Shown: positions 25,430 to 34,880, numbered from the stretch's first letter. The stretch is DNA of 64,000 nucleotides from G963674685 sp963674685 (GCA_963674685.2 CAXXWT010000002.1:1-64000); one strand, 5' to 3'. Numbers and translations: made by a program. The notes: a model not told the origin generated them from the sequence alone.

Positions 25430-27202
25430 ATGATTTCGCCTGTCGGCCGTTGCATCATCCCGGTTTCATGGGTCATGATTTTGTTTCTATGCCTGCTTGG
25501 AGGGTGCGTCGAAGACGATCCTTCCACATGTTCAGGGCAGGCGGACGATGATTCTTTAGATGACGATGATACGGCTTCGCCCGGCGATGACGACGCCGGC
25601 GACGACGATTTTTTCACCGACGACGACGCGGATGACGACAGTGATGATGATCACGACGGGCCGTGGGAGGATTATGAGGATGTGATATCCGCGGGCGACG
25701 GCATCAATCTTTATACGAAGGTTTTTCTTCCCGAACCCGATTCAGAAAACGGCGTGCCCGCCGTTTTGTGCCGCACCCCATACCGCCTTTCCATCGCCGA
25801 AGGCGAATACGAAAAGCGCGCTCAGGTTTTCGTCGACCTGGGCATGGCGTTCGTGTTGCAGGACTGCCGTGGGCGGGGGCTGTCCGAAGGTGAGTTTTTA
25901 CCGTACGTCAACGAGATCGCCGACGGCCGCGCGACGACGGAATGGATCGCGCAACAGTATTGGTCGAACGACGAGATCGGAAGCTTCGGCGCGTCCTACG
26001 ACGCTTACGCGGCCGTGGCGGCGGCGGTGGATAATCCGCTCGTCAAAGCCGTCGCCGCCGAAGAACCCGCAAGGGGCGACGTCGGGCCCAGGCAGGATGA
26101 CGGCGCGGCCTCCAAGGCGCGCCTGGACTGGCTTTACACGCTGAAATACGGCGAGTGGATGCCGGATGATTTGATTATTCAGGCCACGAATATGCTCGAC
26201 GTGGCCGGCGCCGACCAGGCCGTCGTGGGCGAAAGCTGCGACTACTGGCAAAAATATGTCGAGGCGCCTGATCCTTCCGGCGACACGTGGCGCCAAAACG
26301 TTCTGGACGACGAATTGGCGCAGGTGTGCGCGCCGTCGCTGATTTTATATTCCATGGAATTTCAATGGTCCGATCCCGTCGATGCATGGCGGGGTTTGAG
26401 CGAAAACGATTGCGGCCGCGCGGGGGATCATCGCCTTGTCGTCGGCCCGGAAGCGCACGGCTATCATACGTATACGCTTCCCTATTTCGAGACGGCGGCC
26501 AATAAGCTCATGGTCGATTATATGCGCGCCTTTTTGCTGGGCGAAGACGTCGGACTGGAGCAGGCGCCCGCCGTGCAGTTTCGCGCCGAAGATGAAGATG
26601 ATGCACACGCCGCGGATTCGTGGCCGCCGCCGTCCGAGACGCTGACTTTGTATCTGGACATGAGCGGATCGTTCGGCCAGTTAAGCGAGACGAATGCGCT
26701 AAACGAAGCGCCGGATGACATATACGCGGACCCGGCTGAAAACGACCCCTGCGCCGACGACCACGCGGTAGAAAAGTATTATTCGGCTTTGTTGGACGAA
26801 GGGCTTTACATCGCGGGAACGCCCGAGGCCGTCATTTACTTTTCATCCACGACGCCGGACGCGGACCTGTTTTTGGATTTGAAAGAAGTTTCTCTTTTGG
26901 GACATGAGCGCCTGATCGGCACGGCGCAGCTTCGCGCGCGATATCGCGACGGCGGCGACGAATTACTCGACTCCGGCGTCATCTACGAAGCGGACATGGC
27001 GATGTTCCCCGCGGCCTTTGCCGTGGGCGCAAACTCGCGCCTGGCTTTGGAAATCCGCCCCGCGCACTGCGGCTATTTCGAAAACCCGCACACCGCCGAA
27101 GCCTTCAACGCGCAAACGCACTGGGAATCCTCCACGCTGACCATCCACCATGACGACGCGCATCCTTCGCGGATTTCGATTCCGGTGCTTGCCGGCAAGT
27201 AA
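25430..27202 (+). CDS. CocE/NonD-family hydrolase, Asp-linker lipoprotein
   Basis: GGAGG precedes the ATG. The signal peptide ends in a lipobox LLGGC, followed by an acidic linker to about residue 75 that contains a foreign-looking DPSTCSGQA insert (see repeat at 25520). The rest is an X-Pro dipeptidyl-peptidase/cocaine-esterase type alpha/beta hydrolase: GRGLSEGEF, a nucleophile elbow GASYD with Ser189, and a beta-sandwich C-terminal domain ending in ALEIRPA. Total 590 residues. It would hydrolyse an ester or amide at the cell envelope; the substrate is unknown. It lies 19 bases after kamA. Confidence 0.88.
   Translation: MISPVGRCIIPVSWVMILFLCLLGGCVEDDPSTCSGQADDDSLDDDDTASPGDDDAGDDDFFTDDDADDDSDDDHDGPWEDYEDVISAGDGINLYTKVFLPEPDSENGVPAVLCRTPYRLSIAEGEYEKRAQVFVDLGMAFVLQDCRGRGLSEGEFLPYVNEIADGRATTEWIAQQYWSNDEIGSFGASYDAYAAVAAAVDNPLVKAVAAEEPARGDVGPRQDDGAASKARLDWLYTLKYGEWMPDDLIIQATNMLDVAGADQAVVGESCDYWQKYVEAPDPSGDTWRQNVLDDELAQVCAPSLILYSMEFQWSDPVDAWRGLSENDCGRAGDHRLVVGPEAHGYHTYTLPYFETAANKLMVDYMRAFLLGEDVGLEQAPAVQFRAEDEDDAHAADSWPPPSETLTLYLDMSGSFGQLSETNALNEAPDDIYADPAENDPCADDHAVEKYYSALLDEGLYIAGTPEAVIYFSSTTPDADLFLDLKEVSLLGHERLIGTAQLRARYRDGGDELLDSGVIYEADMAMFPAAFAVGANSRLALEIRPAHCGYFENPHTAEAFNAQTHWESSTLTIHHDDAHPSRISIPVLAGK
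25520..25542. repeat. Dispersed 23-bp repeat inserted in frame in an Asp linker
   Basis: This 23-mer differs from the minus-strand copy at 63194-63216 at only a few positions. Each copy encodes a PST-x-SGQA peptide within the acidic linker of an otherwise unrelated lipoprotein. The motif resembles a short repeat widely scattered in bacterial genomes, recalled from experience and not searched. Confidence 0.75.
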
Positions 27203-27286
27203 GCCGATATATTAATCAGGTGACCTTGTCGCGCGGTTTCGTCTATACTCGCCCATAGCGTGTGTATAAAATTTCGGAGCTTTTCA

Positions 27287-28216
27287 ATGCGCATTGTTTT
27301 TATGGGAACGCCGCAACTGGCCGCCGAGGCGCTTAAGGCGATGGCCGCCGGGGGGTACGCGCCCGAGCTGGTCGTTTCGCAGCCCGACAGGCCGAAAGGG
27401 CGGGGACGGCGTTTGATGCCAACGCCGGTGCATCAGGCCGCCGTCGAGTTGGGACTGCCTGTCGCGCAGCCCGACAAGCTGGACGCCGAGGCCGTGAGCG
27501 CCATCGAGGAGGTGAAGCCGGACGTCATCGCCGTGGCGGCTTACGGAAAATTCCTGCGCAAAAATCTGCTCGACCTGCCGCCGCTGGGGTGCGTCAACGC
27601 GCACGCTTCGCTGCTTCCCAAATATCGCGGCTCGGCGCCGATTAACTGGGCGATCATTCGCGGCGAAAAAGTCACCGGCGTGACCATCATGAAAATGGAC
27701 GAAGGCATGGACACGGGCCCCACGTTCCTGCGCAGCGAACTGGCGATTGAAGACGACGACAACGCCGCAACCCTTACGCATAAAATCGCCCTGGCCGGCG
27801 GCGAGCTTATGGTCGAGGCCTTAAAAAAAATCGAGCGGGGCGACGCGCTGTTCGAGCCGCAGGACGAATCGAAGGCCACGGACGCGCCCATGCTGAAAAA
27901 ATCCGACGGCGTGATCGACTGGGAAAAGCCCGCCGAGGAAATCGACCGGCTTATTCGCGGCGTGACGCCCTGGCCCGGCGCGCAAACCATGCTTTGCGGA
28001 AAGCGCCTGAAAATCCATAAAGCCCGCCTCGTTTCCGACGTGCACGGGCAACCCGGCGTCATCGCGCAGGCGGACGCCGACGGCCTTTTGGTGACCGCCG
28101 GCAAAGGCGCATTGCAGCTTCTTGAGGTGCAGCTCGAAGGCAAGAAGTGCATGGATGCAAGGAGCTTTCTTTGCGGGATGCCGGTCAAAGCGGGGCAGGC
28201 CCTTACATGCCCATGA
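27287..28216 (+). CDS. fmt: Methionyl-tRNA formyltransferase
   Basis: The 309-residue enzyme formylates initiator Met-tRNA using 10-formyl-tetrahydrofolate. The start at 27287 (MRIVFMGTP) is the family N-terminus; the upstream codons of the open frame are rejected. Catalytic and binding motifs are present: NAHASLLPKYRGSAPI (Asn and His) and MDEGMDTGP (Asp). The C-terminal domain is normal. It overlaps rsmB at its 3' end, a common fmt-rsmB arrangement. No def gene is adjacent. Confidence 0.95.
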   Translation: MRIVFMGTPQLAAEALKAMAAGGYAPELVVSQPDRPKGRGRRLMPTPVHQAAVELGLPVAQPDKLDAEAVSAIEEVKPDVIAVAAYGKFLRKNLLDLPPLGCVNAHASLLPKYRGSAPINWAIIRGEKVTGVTIMKMDEGMDTGPTFLRSELAIEDDDNAATLTHKIALAGGELMVEALKKIERGDALFEPQDESKATDAPMLKKSDGVIDWEKPAEEIDRLIRGVTPWPGAQTMLCGKRLKIHKARLVSDVHGQPGVIAQADADGLLVTAGKGALQLLEVQLEGKKCMDARSFLCGMPVKAGQALTCP

Positions 28217-29538
28217 AACCCTCCGCCAGGCTGATTGCCTTCGACGCGCTGACGGCTTTTCGCCAGCGGGACGCGTTTATCGATCTGTACCTGGACGCCG
28301 CGTTCAGGCGCGCCGATCTCGACGAAGCCGACCGGCGGCTGGCTTCGGCGATCTCCCTGGGGGTCATGCGCTTTCGGCGGCGTCTTGACTGGTGGATCGA
28401 CCGCTATTCCAAAATTCCGACAACCAAACTGGAGCCGGCGGTGCTGGATGCGCTGCGCATTGGGCTTTTCCAACTGGCGTACATGGACCGCATCCCGGAC
28501 CGCGCCGCCGTGGACGAAACGGTGAAGCTGGTTCCGCGCCGGGCGACGGGATTCGTCAACGCCGTCATGCGCAATCTGGCTCGCGTGAAAAATTCCCTTC
28601 CCACGCCGACAAGCCCGGACGAAGTCGAATCCGTCGGAATCCGCCATTCCATGCCGGACTGGATCGTCGAGCTTTGGACCGGCGCTTATGGCAAGGACGC
28701 GGCGGACCGCATATGCCAGGTCATGCTCAGTGAAGCGCCGGGAGTGCTTCGCGCGGCGGGCATCGAGCGGGACGAACTGATTGCGCGGCTTGCCGATGAC
28801 GGCGTGGACGCGGACGCCACGCGGTTCTCGCGAGAAGGAGTGCGCGTGCGGCAGATTGAAAAGGCGATTTCGTCCAAGGCGTTCGCCGACGGCCTTTGCT
28901 ACGTGCAGGGCGAAGCCAGCCAGCTTGTCGCCGAGCTTGCGGGCGTCAAAGGGGGGCAGCGCGTTCTGGACGCCTGCGCCGCGCCGGGGGGAAAAGCCAT
29001 GGCCCTGGCGCAGGCCGCGGGAGCTTCCGGTTTCGTCACGGCGCTGGACGTGCACGAAGGACGCCTGGGGCTGGTGAAGCAAAACGCCGAGCGCCTCGGC
29101 CTCGTCAATATCAAATGCGTTTGCGCCGACGCGTCGCACAGTTTCGAGGTTCCCGGCGGGCCGTTCGACAGGATTCTCGTGGATGCGCCGTGCAGCGGCC
29201 TGGGGGAACTGGCGAAAAATCCCGAGGCCAAATGGCGTTTGAAAGCAAAGGACATTTCCCGCCTCGCCCGCTTGCAGTCGGCGATTCTGGAAAACGCTTC
29301 GGCGCATTTGAAAAAAGGCGGACGCCTGATTTACTCGGTCTGCACTTTAAGTCCGAGTGAAAACCGGGGAGTCGCCGACGCGTTTTGCGAAAAGCATCCG
29401 GAATTTGAAAGGCTCGACGTCAAAGAGATTCTGGGAAGCGGCTTGCAGGCGGCGGTTTGCGACGGCGATTTTCAGTTCATGCCCACGATGCGGGAGCCGG
29501 AAGGTTTTTACGCCGCGGTTTTTGCGCGTAAATCCTGA
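28207..29538 (+). CDS. rsmB: 16S rRNA m5C967 methyltransferase
   Basis: An N-terminal NusB-like domain (about residues 1-140) is followed by a SAM-dependent methyltransferase. The latter has DACAAPGGKAM as the SAM motif, the catalytic-site motif DAPCSGLG and the nucleophile VCTLS. The 443-residue length is normal. The start is either ATG 28207 or ATG 28213; the latter makes an ATGA overlap with the fmt stop. Both imply coupling. The longer frame from 28147 lies inside fmt and was discarded. Confidence 0.93.
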   Translation: MPMKPSARLIAFDALTAFRQRDAFIDLYLDAAFRRADLDEADRRLASAISLGVMRFRRRLDWWIDRYSKIPTTKLEPAVLDALRIGLFQLAYMDRIPDRAAVDETVKLVPRRATGFVNAVMRNLARVKNSLPTPTSPDEVESVGIRHSMPDWIVELWTGAYGKDAADRICQVMLSEAPGVLRAAGIERDELIARLADDGVDADATRFSREGVRVRQIEKAISSKAFADGLCYVQGEASQLVAELAGVKGGQRVLDACAAPGGKAMALAQAAGASGFVTALDVHEGRLGLVKQNAERLGLVNIKCVCADASHSFEVPGGPFDRILVDAPCSGLGELAKNPEAKWRLKAKDISRLARLQSAILENASAHLKKGGRLIYSVCTLSPSENRGVADAFCEKHPEFERLDVKEILGSGLQAAVCDGDFQFMPTMREPEGFYAAVFARKS

Positions 29539-29646
29539 TGCTTGATACTTGACCCACGCAGGCGAATGATTCTATGGATGAAAGTCCGGCGATTTTCCCG
29601 CCGAGCCGAATGTCACACGAAAAAAACGCAAAGCTAGGATATTGCG

Positions 29647-30921
29647 ATGAGCAAACTAAGACCTGAAACGCTGGCCGTGCACGCGGGCTACGAGCCTTGC
29701 CCCGCAACCGGTTCCCGGGCCGTGCCGATTTATCAGACCACCAGCTACATTTTCGAAAACGCGGATCACGCCGCCGATCTGTTCAATCTGGACGCCGACG
29801 GTTTTATTTATTCCCGCATCGGCAATCCGACTTCAGACGCATTCGAAAAGCGCATGGCGGCTTTGGAAAAAGGCGCGGGGGCGCTGGCCGTGGCTTCCGG
29901 GCACGCGGCGGAATACCTGACGATCATGACGCTGATGAAAAGCGGCGACGAGTTCGTTTCCGCCACGACGCTTTACGGCGGGACGTACAACATGTTCGCC
30001 GTCACGCTGCCCCGCGTGGGAATCACGGCGCGGTTCGTGGACATCGGCGACCTTGATCAAATCCGCGGCGCCATAAGCGAAAAAACCAAGGCGATCTACC
30101 TGGAGACCATCGGCAATCCGCGCCTGAACGTTCCGGATTTTAACGCCATCGCGCAAATCGCCAAAGAAGCGGGCGTGCCCATGATCGTGGACAACACAGT
30201 GGCGACCCCGGCGCTGTTTCGGCCTTTCGAGCACGGGGCGAACATCGTCGTGCACAGCGCGACGAAATATATCGGCGGCCACGGCTCGTCCATCGGCGGC
30301 GTGATCGTGGACGGCGGCAACTTCCCCTGGGACGCCGGGCGCTTCCCGGAATTCACGGAAGAAAGCCCTGGCTATCACGATTTGCGCATGTACGAAAAAT
30401 TCGGCGAAAAAACTTTCATCACCAAAGCCCGCGTGGAATCCCTGCGGGACTACGGCCCGTCTCTCGGTCCCTTTAACGCCTTCCTTTTCATTCAGGGCCT
30501 GGAAACCATGCACCTGCGTATGCAGAAGCACTCGGAAAACGCCCTGGCGCTTGCGAGGTGGCTGGCCGGGCACCCGAAGGCGGCGTGGGTCAGCTATCCG
30601 CTACTTGAGGGCGGCCCGTCATTCGATCTGGCGCAGAAATATCTGCCCGACGGAGCCGGGGGTCTCGTGGCCTTCGGCGTCAAAGGCGGTTTCGAAGCGG
30701 GCAAGAAACTCATCAACAACGTGAAACTCTGGTCGCTTTTAGCGAATATCGGCGACACGCGTTCGCTGATTATTCATCCCGCTTCCACGACGCACCGGCA
30801 ACTCGGCCCGGAGGAACTCGAAAAGGCGGGCGTGGGCGAAGACTTGATCCGCCTGTCCGTGGGCATCGAGCATATCGACGACATCATCGAGGATCTGGAT
30901 CAGGCTTTATCGAAAACGTGA
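29647..30921 (+). CDS. metY: O-acetylhomoserine sulfhydrylase
   Basis: The 424-residue PLP enzyme of the Cys/Met metabolism family shows YSRIGNPTSDAFE, the PLP-lysine motif SATKYIGGHG, and SLGDTRSL-like GDTRSLIIHPAST. The length, longer than MetB or MetC, fits MetY. MetY makes homocysteine from O-acetylhomoserine and sulfide. AGGA lies before the ATG. It is monocistronic here, with no recognisable SAM riboswitch in the 108-base leader. O-acetylhomoserine versus O-succinylhomoserine use cannot be decided by eye. Confidence 0.92.
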   Translation: MSKLRPETLAVHAGYEPCPATGSRAVPIYQTTSYIFENADHAADLFNLDADGFIYSRIGNPTSDAFEKRMAALEKGAGALAVASGHAAEYLTIMTLMKSGDEFVSATTLYGGTYNMFAVTLPRVGITARFVDIGDLDQIRGAISEKTKAIYLETIGNPRLNVPDFNAIAQIAKEAGVPMIVDNTVATPALFRPFEHGANIVVHSATKYIGGHGSSIGGVIVDGGNFPWDAGRFPEFTEESPGYHDLRMYEKFGEKTFITKARVESLRDYGPSLGPFNAFLFIQGLETMHLRMQKHSENALALARWLAGHPKAAWVSYPLLEGGPSFDLAQKYLPDGAGGLVAFGVKGGFEAGKKLINNVKLWSLLANIGDTRSLIIHPASTTHRQLGPEELEKAGVGEDLIRLSVGIEHIDDIIEDLDQALSKT

Positions 30922-30976
30922 CGAGCTTCTTCGGCAAAAGGGTGTGACACGGACAAGCATTATGCTGATGCGTGGA

Positions 30977-32002
30977 TTACTGCCAGGGAATAACGAAAGA
31001 GGGCAGGCCGCCGATGCGGTTTTTCATTCCGCGGCGATAGGCCAGTATTTCCTGCTGGCCCATGCGGTGCGTTCGCACCATGAGAATCAGTTCGGATAAA
31101 TCCATCAGGCATGAGATATCCCGAAACATCCAGGGATGCAGGGATACGCCTTCATGCCGGGAGGCGCGGTCCACGGGTTGCGGTACGGTGATGATGGTCT
31201 GGCGGCGGCGCCTGGCGTAGTTGGCGAACTGCGTGACGGCGTAATCCATGGCCGCAATGCGTTCCTGCTCCGGCGGAGTCTGCAGGGAATGCAGCGGATC
31301 GATGATGATCACGTTGGTTCTATCGGTTTCGTCGACTAAGGATAGAAGATCGTCCAGGCTGAACTTCACCGCGACGCGCACGGATAGATTCGGCATTGCA
31401 TTCCAGTGGTCTTCCTCGTGGGGCGAAATAACGGCCAGCACCCGCGCATCCTGCATGGCGAGCCGCTCGGCGATGTGCGCGACGAGCTGGGATCGGCTGA
31501 CGCCTTCCACGCCGGAAATGCAGTTGAAGGATCCGGCGGACAGACCCCCGATCCGATTGTCCAGCCCCAGAACGCCGGTCTCATATTTTTTCACCGGCAA
31601 CGGAGAGGGCGGAGCGCTGAATGCAGCCTCCGGCCGCCGGGGTTTCAACTTGGGCGGCGGCGGAGTCAGCCGGGGTTTTGCAATGCCCTCATTGGCGTTT
31701 GCATTCACCGGCTGACCGGGAACCGGTCTTTTTTTGTTGAAGATGGGACGGGAAAATTCCGGATCCCGGTTCGGAAATATCGACGGCACTGTTTTGGGTG
31801 GTTCCTCTTTGGGAACGGATTTTTGCGGCGCAAGCCTCGCGGGTGCGGGCTCGGGATCGGGTTCCGGATCGTAGACTTCCTCCGGTTCCTCCGGCGCATC
31901 GGCCGCAGCGAACTCGGGAAACAATTCCGCCGTTGCGGCGCCGGTTTCCTTTTTCTTGCCGGTCCGTCCCATGATCTTCGGTTTTGTCAGTGCGTCACTC
32001 AA
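30977..32002 (-). CDS. RecA/DnaB-fold protein with a degenerate Walker A
   Basis: The 341-residue protein has a disordered Pro/Glu/Lys-rich N-terminal third and then a RecA-fold domain from about residue 145 (TGVLGLDNRIGGLSAGSF). The arrangement matches DnaB/KaiC-type ATPases. The P-loop position reads GVEGVSRSQ, with no GK[T/S] lysine, while the Walker B strand is intact as NVIIIDPLHSL. A QTIITVPQ strand and an RTHRMGQQEI finish follow the DnaB pattern. ATP hydrolysis is therefore doubtful. The start is a TTG at 32002 after AAGG; an internal ATG at 31972 is an alternative. It is isolated between two rightward genes. Confidence 0.7.
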   Translation of the reverse strand: MSDALTKPKIMGRTGKKKETGAATAELFPEFAAADAPEEPEEVYDPEPDPEPAPARLAPQKSVPKEEPPKTVPSIFPNRDPEFSRPIFNKKRPVPGQPVNANANEGIAKPRLTPPPPKLKPRRPEAAFSAPPSPLPVKKYETGVLGLDNRIGGLSAGSFNCISGVEGVSRSQLVAHIAERLAMQDARVLAVISPHEEDHWNAMPNLSVRVAVKFSLDDLLSLVDETDRTNVIIIDPLHSLQTPPEQERIAAMDYAVTQFANYARRRRQTIITVPQPVDRASRHEGVSLHPWMFRDISCLMDLSELILMVRTHRMGQQEILAYRRGMKNRIGGLPSFVIPWQ

Positions 32003-32205
32003 GCTTCATACCTTATAAACAGGAAGCGAATAATAACAGAAGCCGCATTGAATGCAAATGGTCAATGTTCGAAATTTCAAAAAGCAATAAATCGCAATAA
32101 CCGGCTCCGTTTTCACGAAAGGAATCGGACGGACGTCGACAGGATTTCGCCCTTTGGGCCGCACCCCTTTGCTTGCCGGGCGCAATTGTATAGTATTTTT
32201 CGCCA

Positions 32206-33177
32206 ATGAATGATTGGAATCAAATCGACAAAACCGAACAAAAGACCGCGCCGGGCGAAACTCGCGGCCTTGTCTATCGCTGGATGCGGGCCGTCGGATT
32301 TTTTCGCGGTTTTCTGATCGTCAGCCTGATTCCCGTGACGACGGGCGCTTTCGCGGCGGCGGCGGGCGGCGGACACTCGCTGAATTGGGGTCTGATGTTG
32401 GCGGCGCTTTGCGGCGCGTGGTGTTACCACGCCGGCGCGAACCTGCTCAACGATTATTTCGACCACCTTTCCGGCGCCGACGACATCAACGAGGTGCGAA
32501 CGCCTTTTTCCGGCGGGACGAGAGTCATTCAGGAAAGTCTTCTTCCGGCGAAATCGCTGCGAACGGCGGCGTGCGTCGCGTATGGTTTGGGAAGCGCGGT
32601 CATCTGGCTTTTAGGCCGACACGTCGGGCCGGGCATTTATATCCTGGCGATTATCGGAGCGGTTTCGGGAATATCCTACAGCACGCGCCCCATCTGGCTG
32701 GCGTATCGGGGGCTCGGGGAAATTGTCCTGGGATTTAATTTCGGCCCGGTTTTATGCGCCTATGGGGCGTACGCGCAGACCGGCGCCGTTCCTCTTTCCG
32801 CATGGTGGGCGGGTACGGCCCTGGGTTTGTGGTCGGCGGCCATCATTACGGTCAACGAGATTCCGGATTTTGTCGCCGACAAAGCCTCGGGGAAAATGAA
32901 TCTGGTGGCCCGCCGGGGAACGGCGGCGGGCGTCAGGGTATGGGCGGGGCTGCTGTATGCCGCGATCATTGTGATTGTCGCCGGCGTCTTGGTAGGCGTC
33001 ATCCCATCGCTCGGTCTGGCGGCGGCGGGATTTTTGCCGCTGGTGTATCTCAAAAGCCGACGGGCGCAAAACTGGCTGGAGGATCTGGATCGCGTGATCG
33101 ACCGGTGCCGCACGACGATCGTCTCCCAAGCGATTCTCTGGATATTGCTGCTGATAGCGTTTATAAGAGGCGCGTGA
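32206..33177 (+). CDS. MenA-like UbiA-family prenyltransferase
   Basis: This 323-residue integral membrane protein has about eight helices. The first Asp-rich motif is NDYFDH, extended as in MenA by RTPFSGGTRVIQ; the second is NEIPDFVADKASGK. These fit 1,4-dihydroxy-2-naphthoate octaprenyltransferase of menaquinone synthesis. No other men gene lies nearby, so a related quinone or aromatic prenylation remains possible. The start ATG at 32206 lies after a TATAGT-containing leader. Confidence 0.8.
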   Translation: MNDWNQIDKTEQKTAPGETRGLVYRWMRAVGFFRGFLIVSLIPVTTGAFAAAAGGGHSLNWGLMLAALCGAWCYHAGANLLNDYFDHLSGADDINEVRTPFSGGTRVIQESLLPAKSLRTAACVAYGLGSAVIWLLGRHVGPGIYILAIIGAVSGISYSTRPIWLAYRGLGEIVLGFNFGPVLCAYGAYAQTGAVPLSAWWAGTALGLWSAAIITVNEIPDFVADKASGKMNLVARRGTAAGVRVWAGLLYAAIIVIVAGVLVGVIPSLGLAAAGFLPLVYLKSRRAQNWLEDLDRVIDRCRTTIVSQAILWILLLIAFIRGA

Positions 33178-33217
33178 AAAGCTCTTTAGCTTTAACTAAC
33201 GCAAACGGGAATTCAAG

Positions 33218-34477
33218 TTGAGAAATCCAAATCGTCCCCGCCGAAAAGTTCCGAAGATCGTTCCCGACGGAGCCATGGAAAAAGTCGCCCTGGGAACGAT
33301 CATGCTCAAAGAAACGCTTCTGCTGGGCCTGTTGTGCGCCTGGGTGCTGGCGGTTAATTTCGCTTACTACGTCACCCTCGTTCCTTTCGGCCTGCTTCAT
33401 TACATGCGGGATTCTGTCGGCATGACGGAAGCCGCCATGCGGATTCCCCTGGCGGCGCTGACGCTTTCGGGCATTGCGGCGGCGATCATTTCCGGCTTTG
33501 TCTTCGATCGGATAACAAAGACGCGGGTCCGGTTTGTCGTGATCGCCGTTTTGTGCGCGGCGATGGCGTTTATCGCCAAATTCAGTTTCGCATTGACAAG
33601 CCATTTCACGATTCTGTTTGCCGTGCTGGGATTTTTGCTCGGCGCGCAGATTGTTTTGATCTTGGGCGTCTTTTCCGTAAACGTCCCGTGGCGCCTCAAG
33701 GGCATTTTCGCGGGTTTTGCCGCCGGTCTGGCATACCTGCTGGCCAACATGGCCGTGGCGTTTTCCGGCGATCCGATTCGCCTGGGTGGAATCGACATGG
33801 GCCTGGCCGCATCCGGCGCCGCGGCGATCTTCCTTTTCTCCGGCGTGCTCAAAAAACCTTATGAGGAAAAACCCGGAGTCGAAGGCGGATCGCTTATCAA
33901 GGCCCTTGCGGCTTTATTGCCCCTGGCTTTATTGATCGCGGCGGATTCGTTCACGTTCCAGCCGGTCGGGCGAAGCGATTACGGACCCAATCCCATATTT
34001 TCCGGCTCCTCGGACTGGGTGAGCAACGGGATGTATCATTTTTTGCTGTCCGTCATTTGCGGCCTGTATTATTTCCGCTGGGGCAAAAACAAGGTCGTGG
34101 CCGTGGCTTCCGCTGCGCTGCTGGCCGCCGCCGTCGCCCTGTATTTCAACCAGGACCGGAATCTGGTAAAAATCGTTCATCCCCTCTATTCCGCTTCCGT
34201 GGGATGTTACACTGTCGCCCTTTTCGCCGTGTTCCATGAAATCATCCCGAATAAAAGGCCGATGCTCGGCATCGCTTTGGGGATGGCGCTCGTCGGATGG
34301 ATCGCCAACCCGGTCGGCGTCGGCCTTTCACAATGGGTTTCAAGCGCTTACGGCTTGCGCGTTTTTCACATCGCCGCCATCGCCGTCGCCGCGCCGGTGT
34401 TTATCATCGCGCTGATTTCCATGATCCTGGAAATGAAAGCCGCCGGGAAGCAAGATTCCGGCGACAGCGACGCATAA
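33218..34477 (+). CDS. Multi-pass membrane protein, permease-like
   Basis: The 419-residue product has about 11-12 hydrophobic helices with a mid-protein cytosolic stretch (KKPYEEKPGVEGGS) splitting two halves, a layout like the major facilitator superfamily. An MFS-like loop FDRITKTRVRF between helices 2 and 3 supports this. No substrate motif is seen. The start is TTG at 33218, preceded by GGGA; ATG at 33275 is the alternative and would shorten the basic N-terminus. It lies 40 bases after the MenA-like gene. Function unknown. Confidence 0.65.
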   Translation: MRNPNRPRRKVPKIVPDGAMEKVALGTIMLKETLLLGLLCAWVLAVNFAYYVTLVPFGLLHYMRDSVGMTEAAMRIPLAALTLSGIAAAIISGFVFDRITKTRVRFVVIAVLCAAMAFIAKFSFALTSHFTILFAVLGFLLGAQIVLILGVFSVNVPWRLKGIFAGFAAGLAYLLANMAVAFSGDPIRLGGIDMGLAASGAAAIFLFSGVLKKPYEEKPGVEGGSLIKALAALLPLALLIAADSFTFQPVGRSDYGPNPIFSGSSDWVSNGMYHFLLSVICGLYYFRWGKNKVVAVASAALLAAAVALYFNQDRNLVKIVHPLYSASVGCYTVALFAVFHEIIPNKRPMLGIALGMALVGWIANPVGVGLSQWVSSAYGLRVFHIAAIAVAAPVFIIALISMILEMKAAGKQDSGDSDA

Positions 34478-34502
34478 TTCAATCATTGTTATGATGAAAT
34501 AT

Positions 34503-34871
34503 GGTTCTTCGAGGATTACCGTACTTCATCATGAAATGAAGAAGAAAATTATTTTCGTCCTTGACATCTCCTTTGGGATGGAATTTTTGCTGATAGGTTT
34601 TGAAAGGACGTTTTTGATCGACGTCGCGGGCAATCCCTTCAAGATAAAAGGATCGGAAGACATGTGGACAATTCGGTGATTTATTGGCGGCTTAATCGCG
34701 GTCTCCTAACGCCCAAATAGGGAAATGTCCTTTCAAAACCTTAAATGACGGGCTTTTCCATCCCAAAGGAGATGTCAAGGATCGACGACCGCCCTTTCGG
34801 GCGGCGAAAAATAATTTTCTTTCCCGCTTTCTTGTAGGTGGTCATGAAAATACGGTAATCCGCGAAGAACC
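34503..34871. mobile_element. 369-bp long inverted-repeat element (MITE-like)
   Basis: The left arm 34503-34582 reappears inverted at 34757-34871 with several perfect blocks: GGTTCTTCG/CGAAGAACC ends, GATTACCGTA/TACGGTAATC, AAAATTATTTT-type and CATCTCCTTTGGGATGG/CCATCCCAAAGGAGATG. Inside, GGTTTTGAAAGGAC (34596-34609) pairs perfectly with 34727-34740. The right arm carries an extra GC hairpin near 34790-34805. No transposase is encoded; a 62-codon frame on the left arm is not convincing. It could be a miniature transposon or a large structured RNA or cruciform. Confidence 0.8.
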
Positions 34872-34880
34872 TTGAATATG

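Noticed and set aside
24373..25617. Long leftward frame opposite kamA
   Set aside because: It is a shadow of the kamA codons; kamA has complete catalytic motifs.
27541..29307. 588-codon leftward frame opposite fmt-rsmB
   Set aside because: Antisense shadow caused by high GC at codon position three; fmt and rsmB are unambiguous.
34491..34679. 62-codon frame in the left arm of the inverted-repeat element
   Set aside because: It covers non-coding inverted-repeat sequence and lacks a ribosome-binding site.
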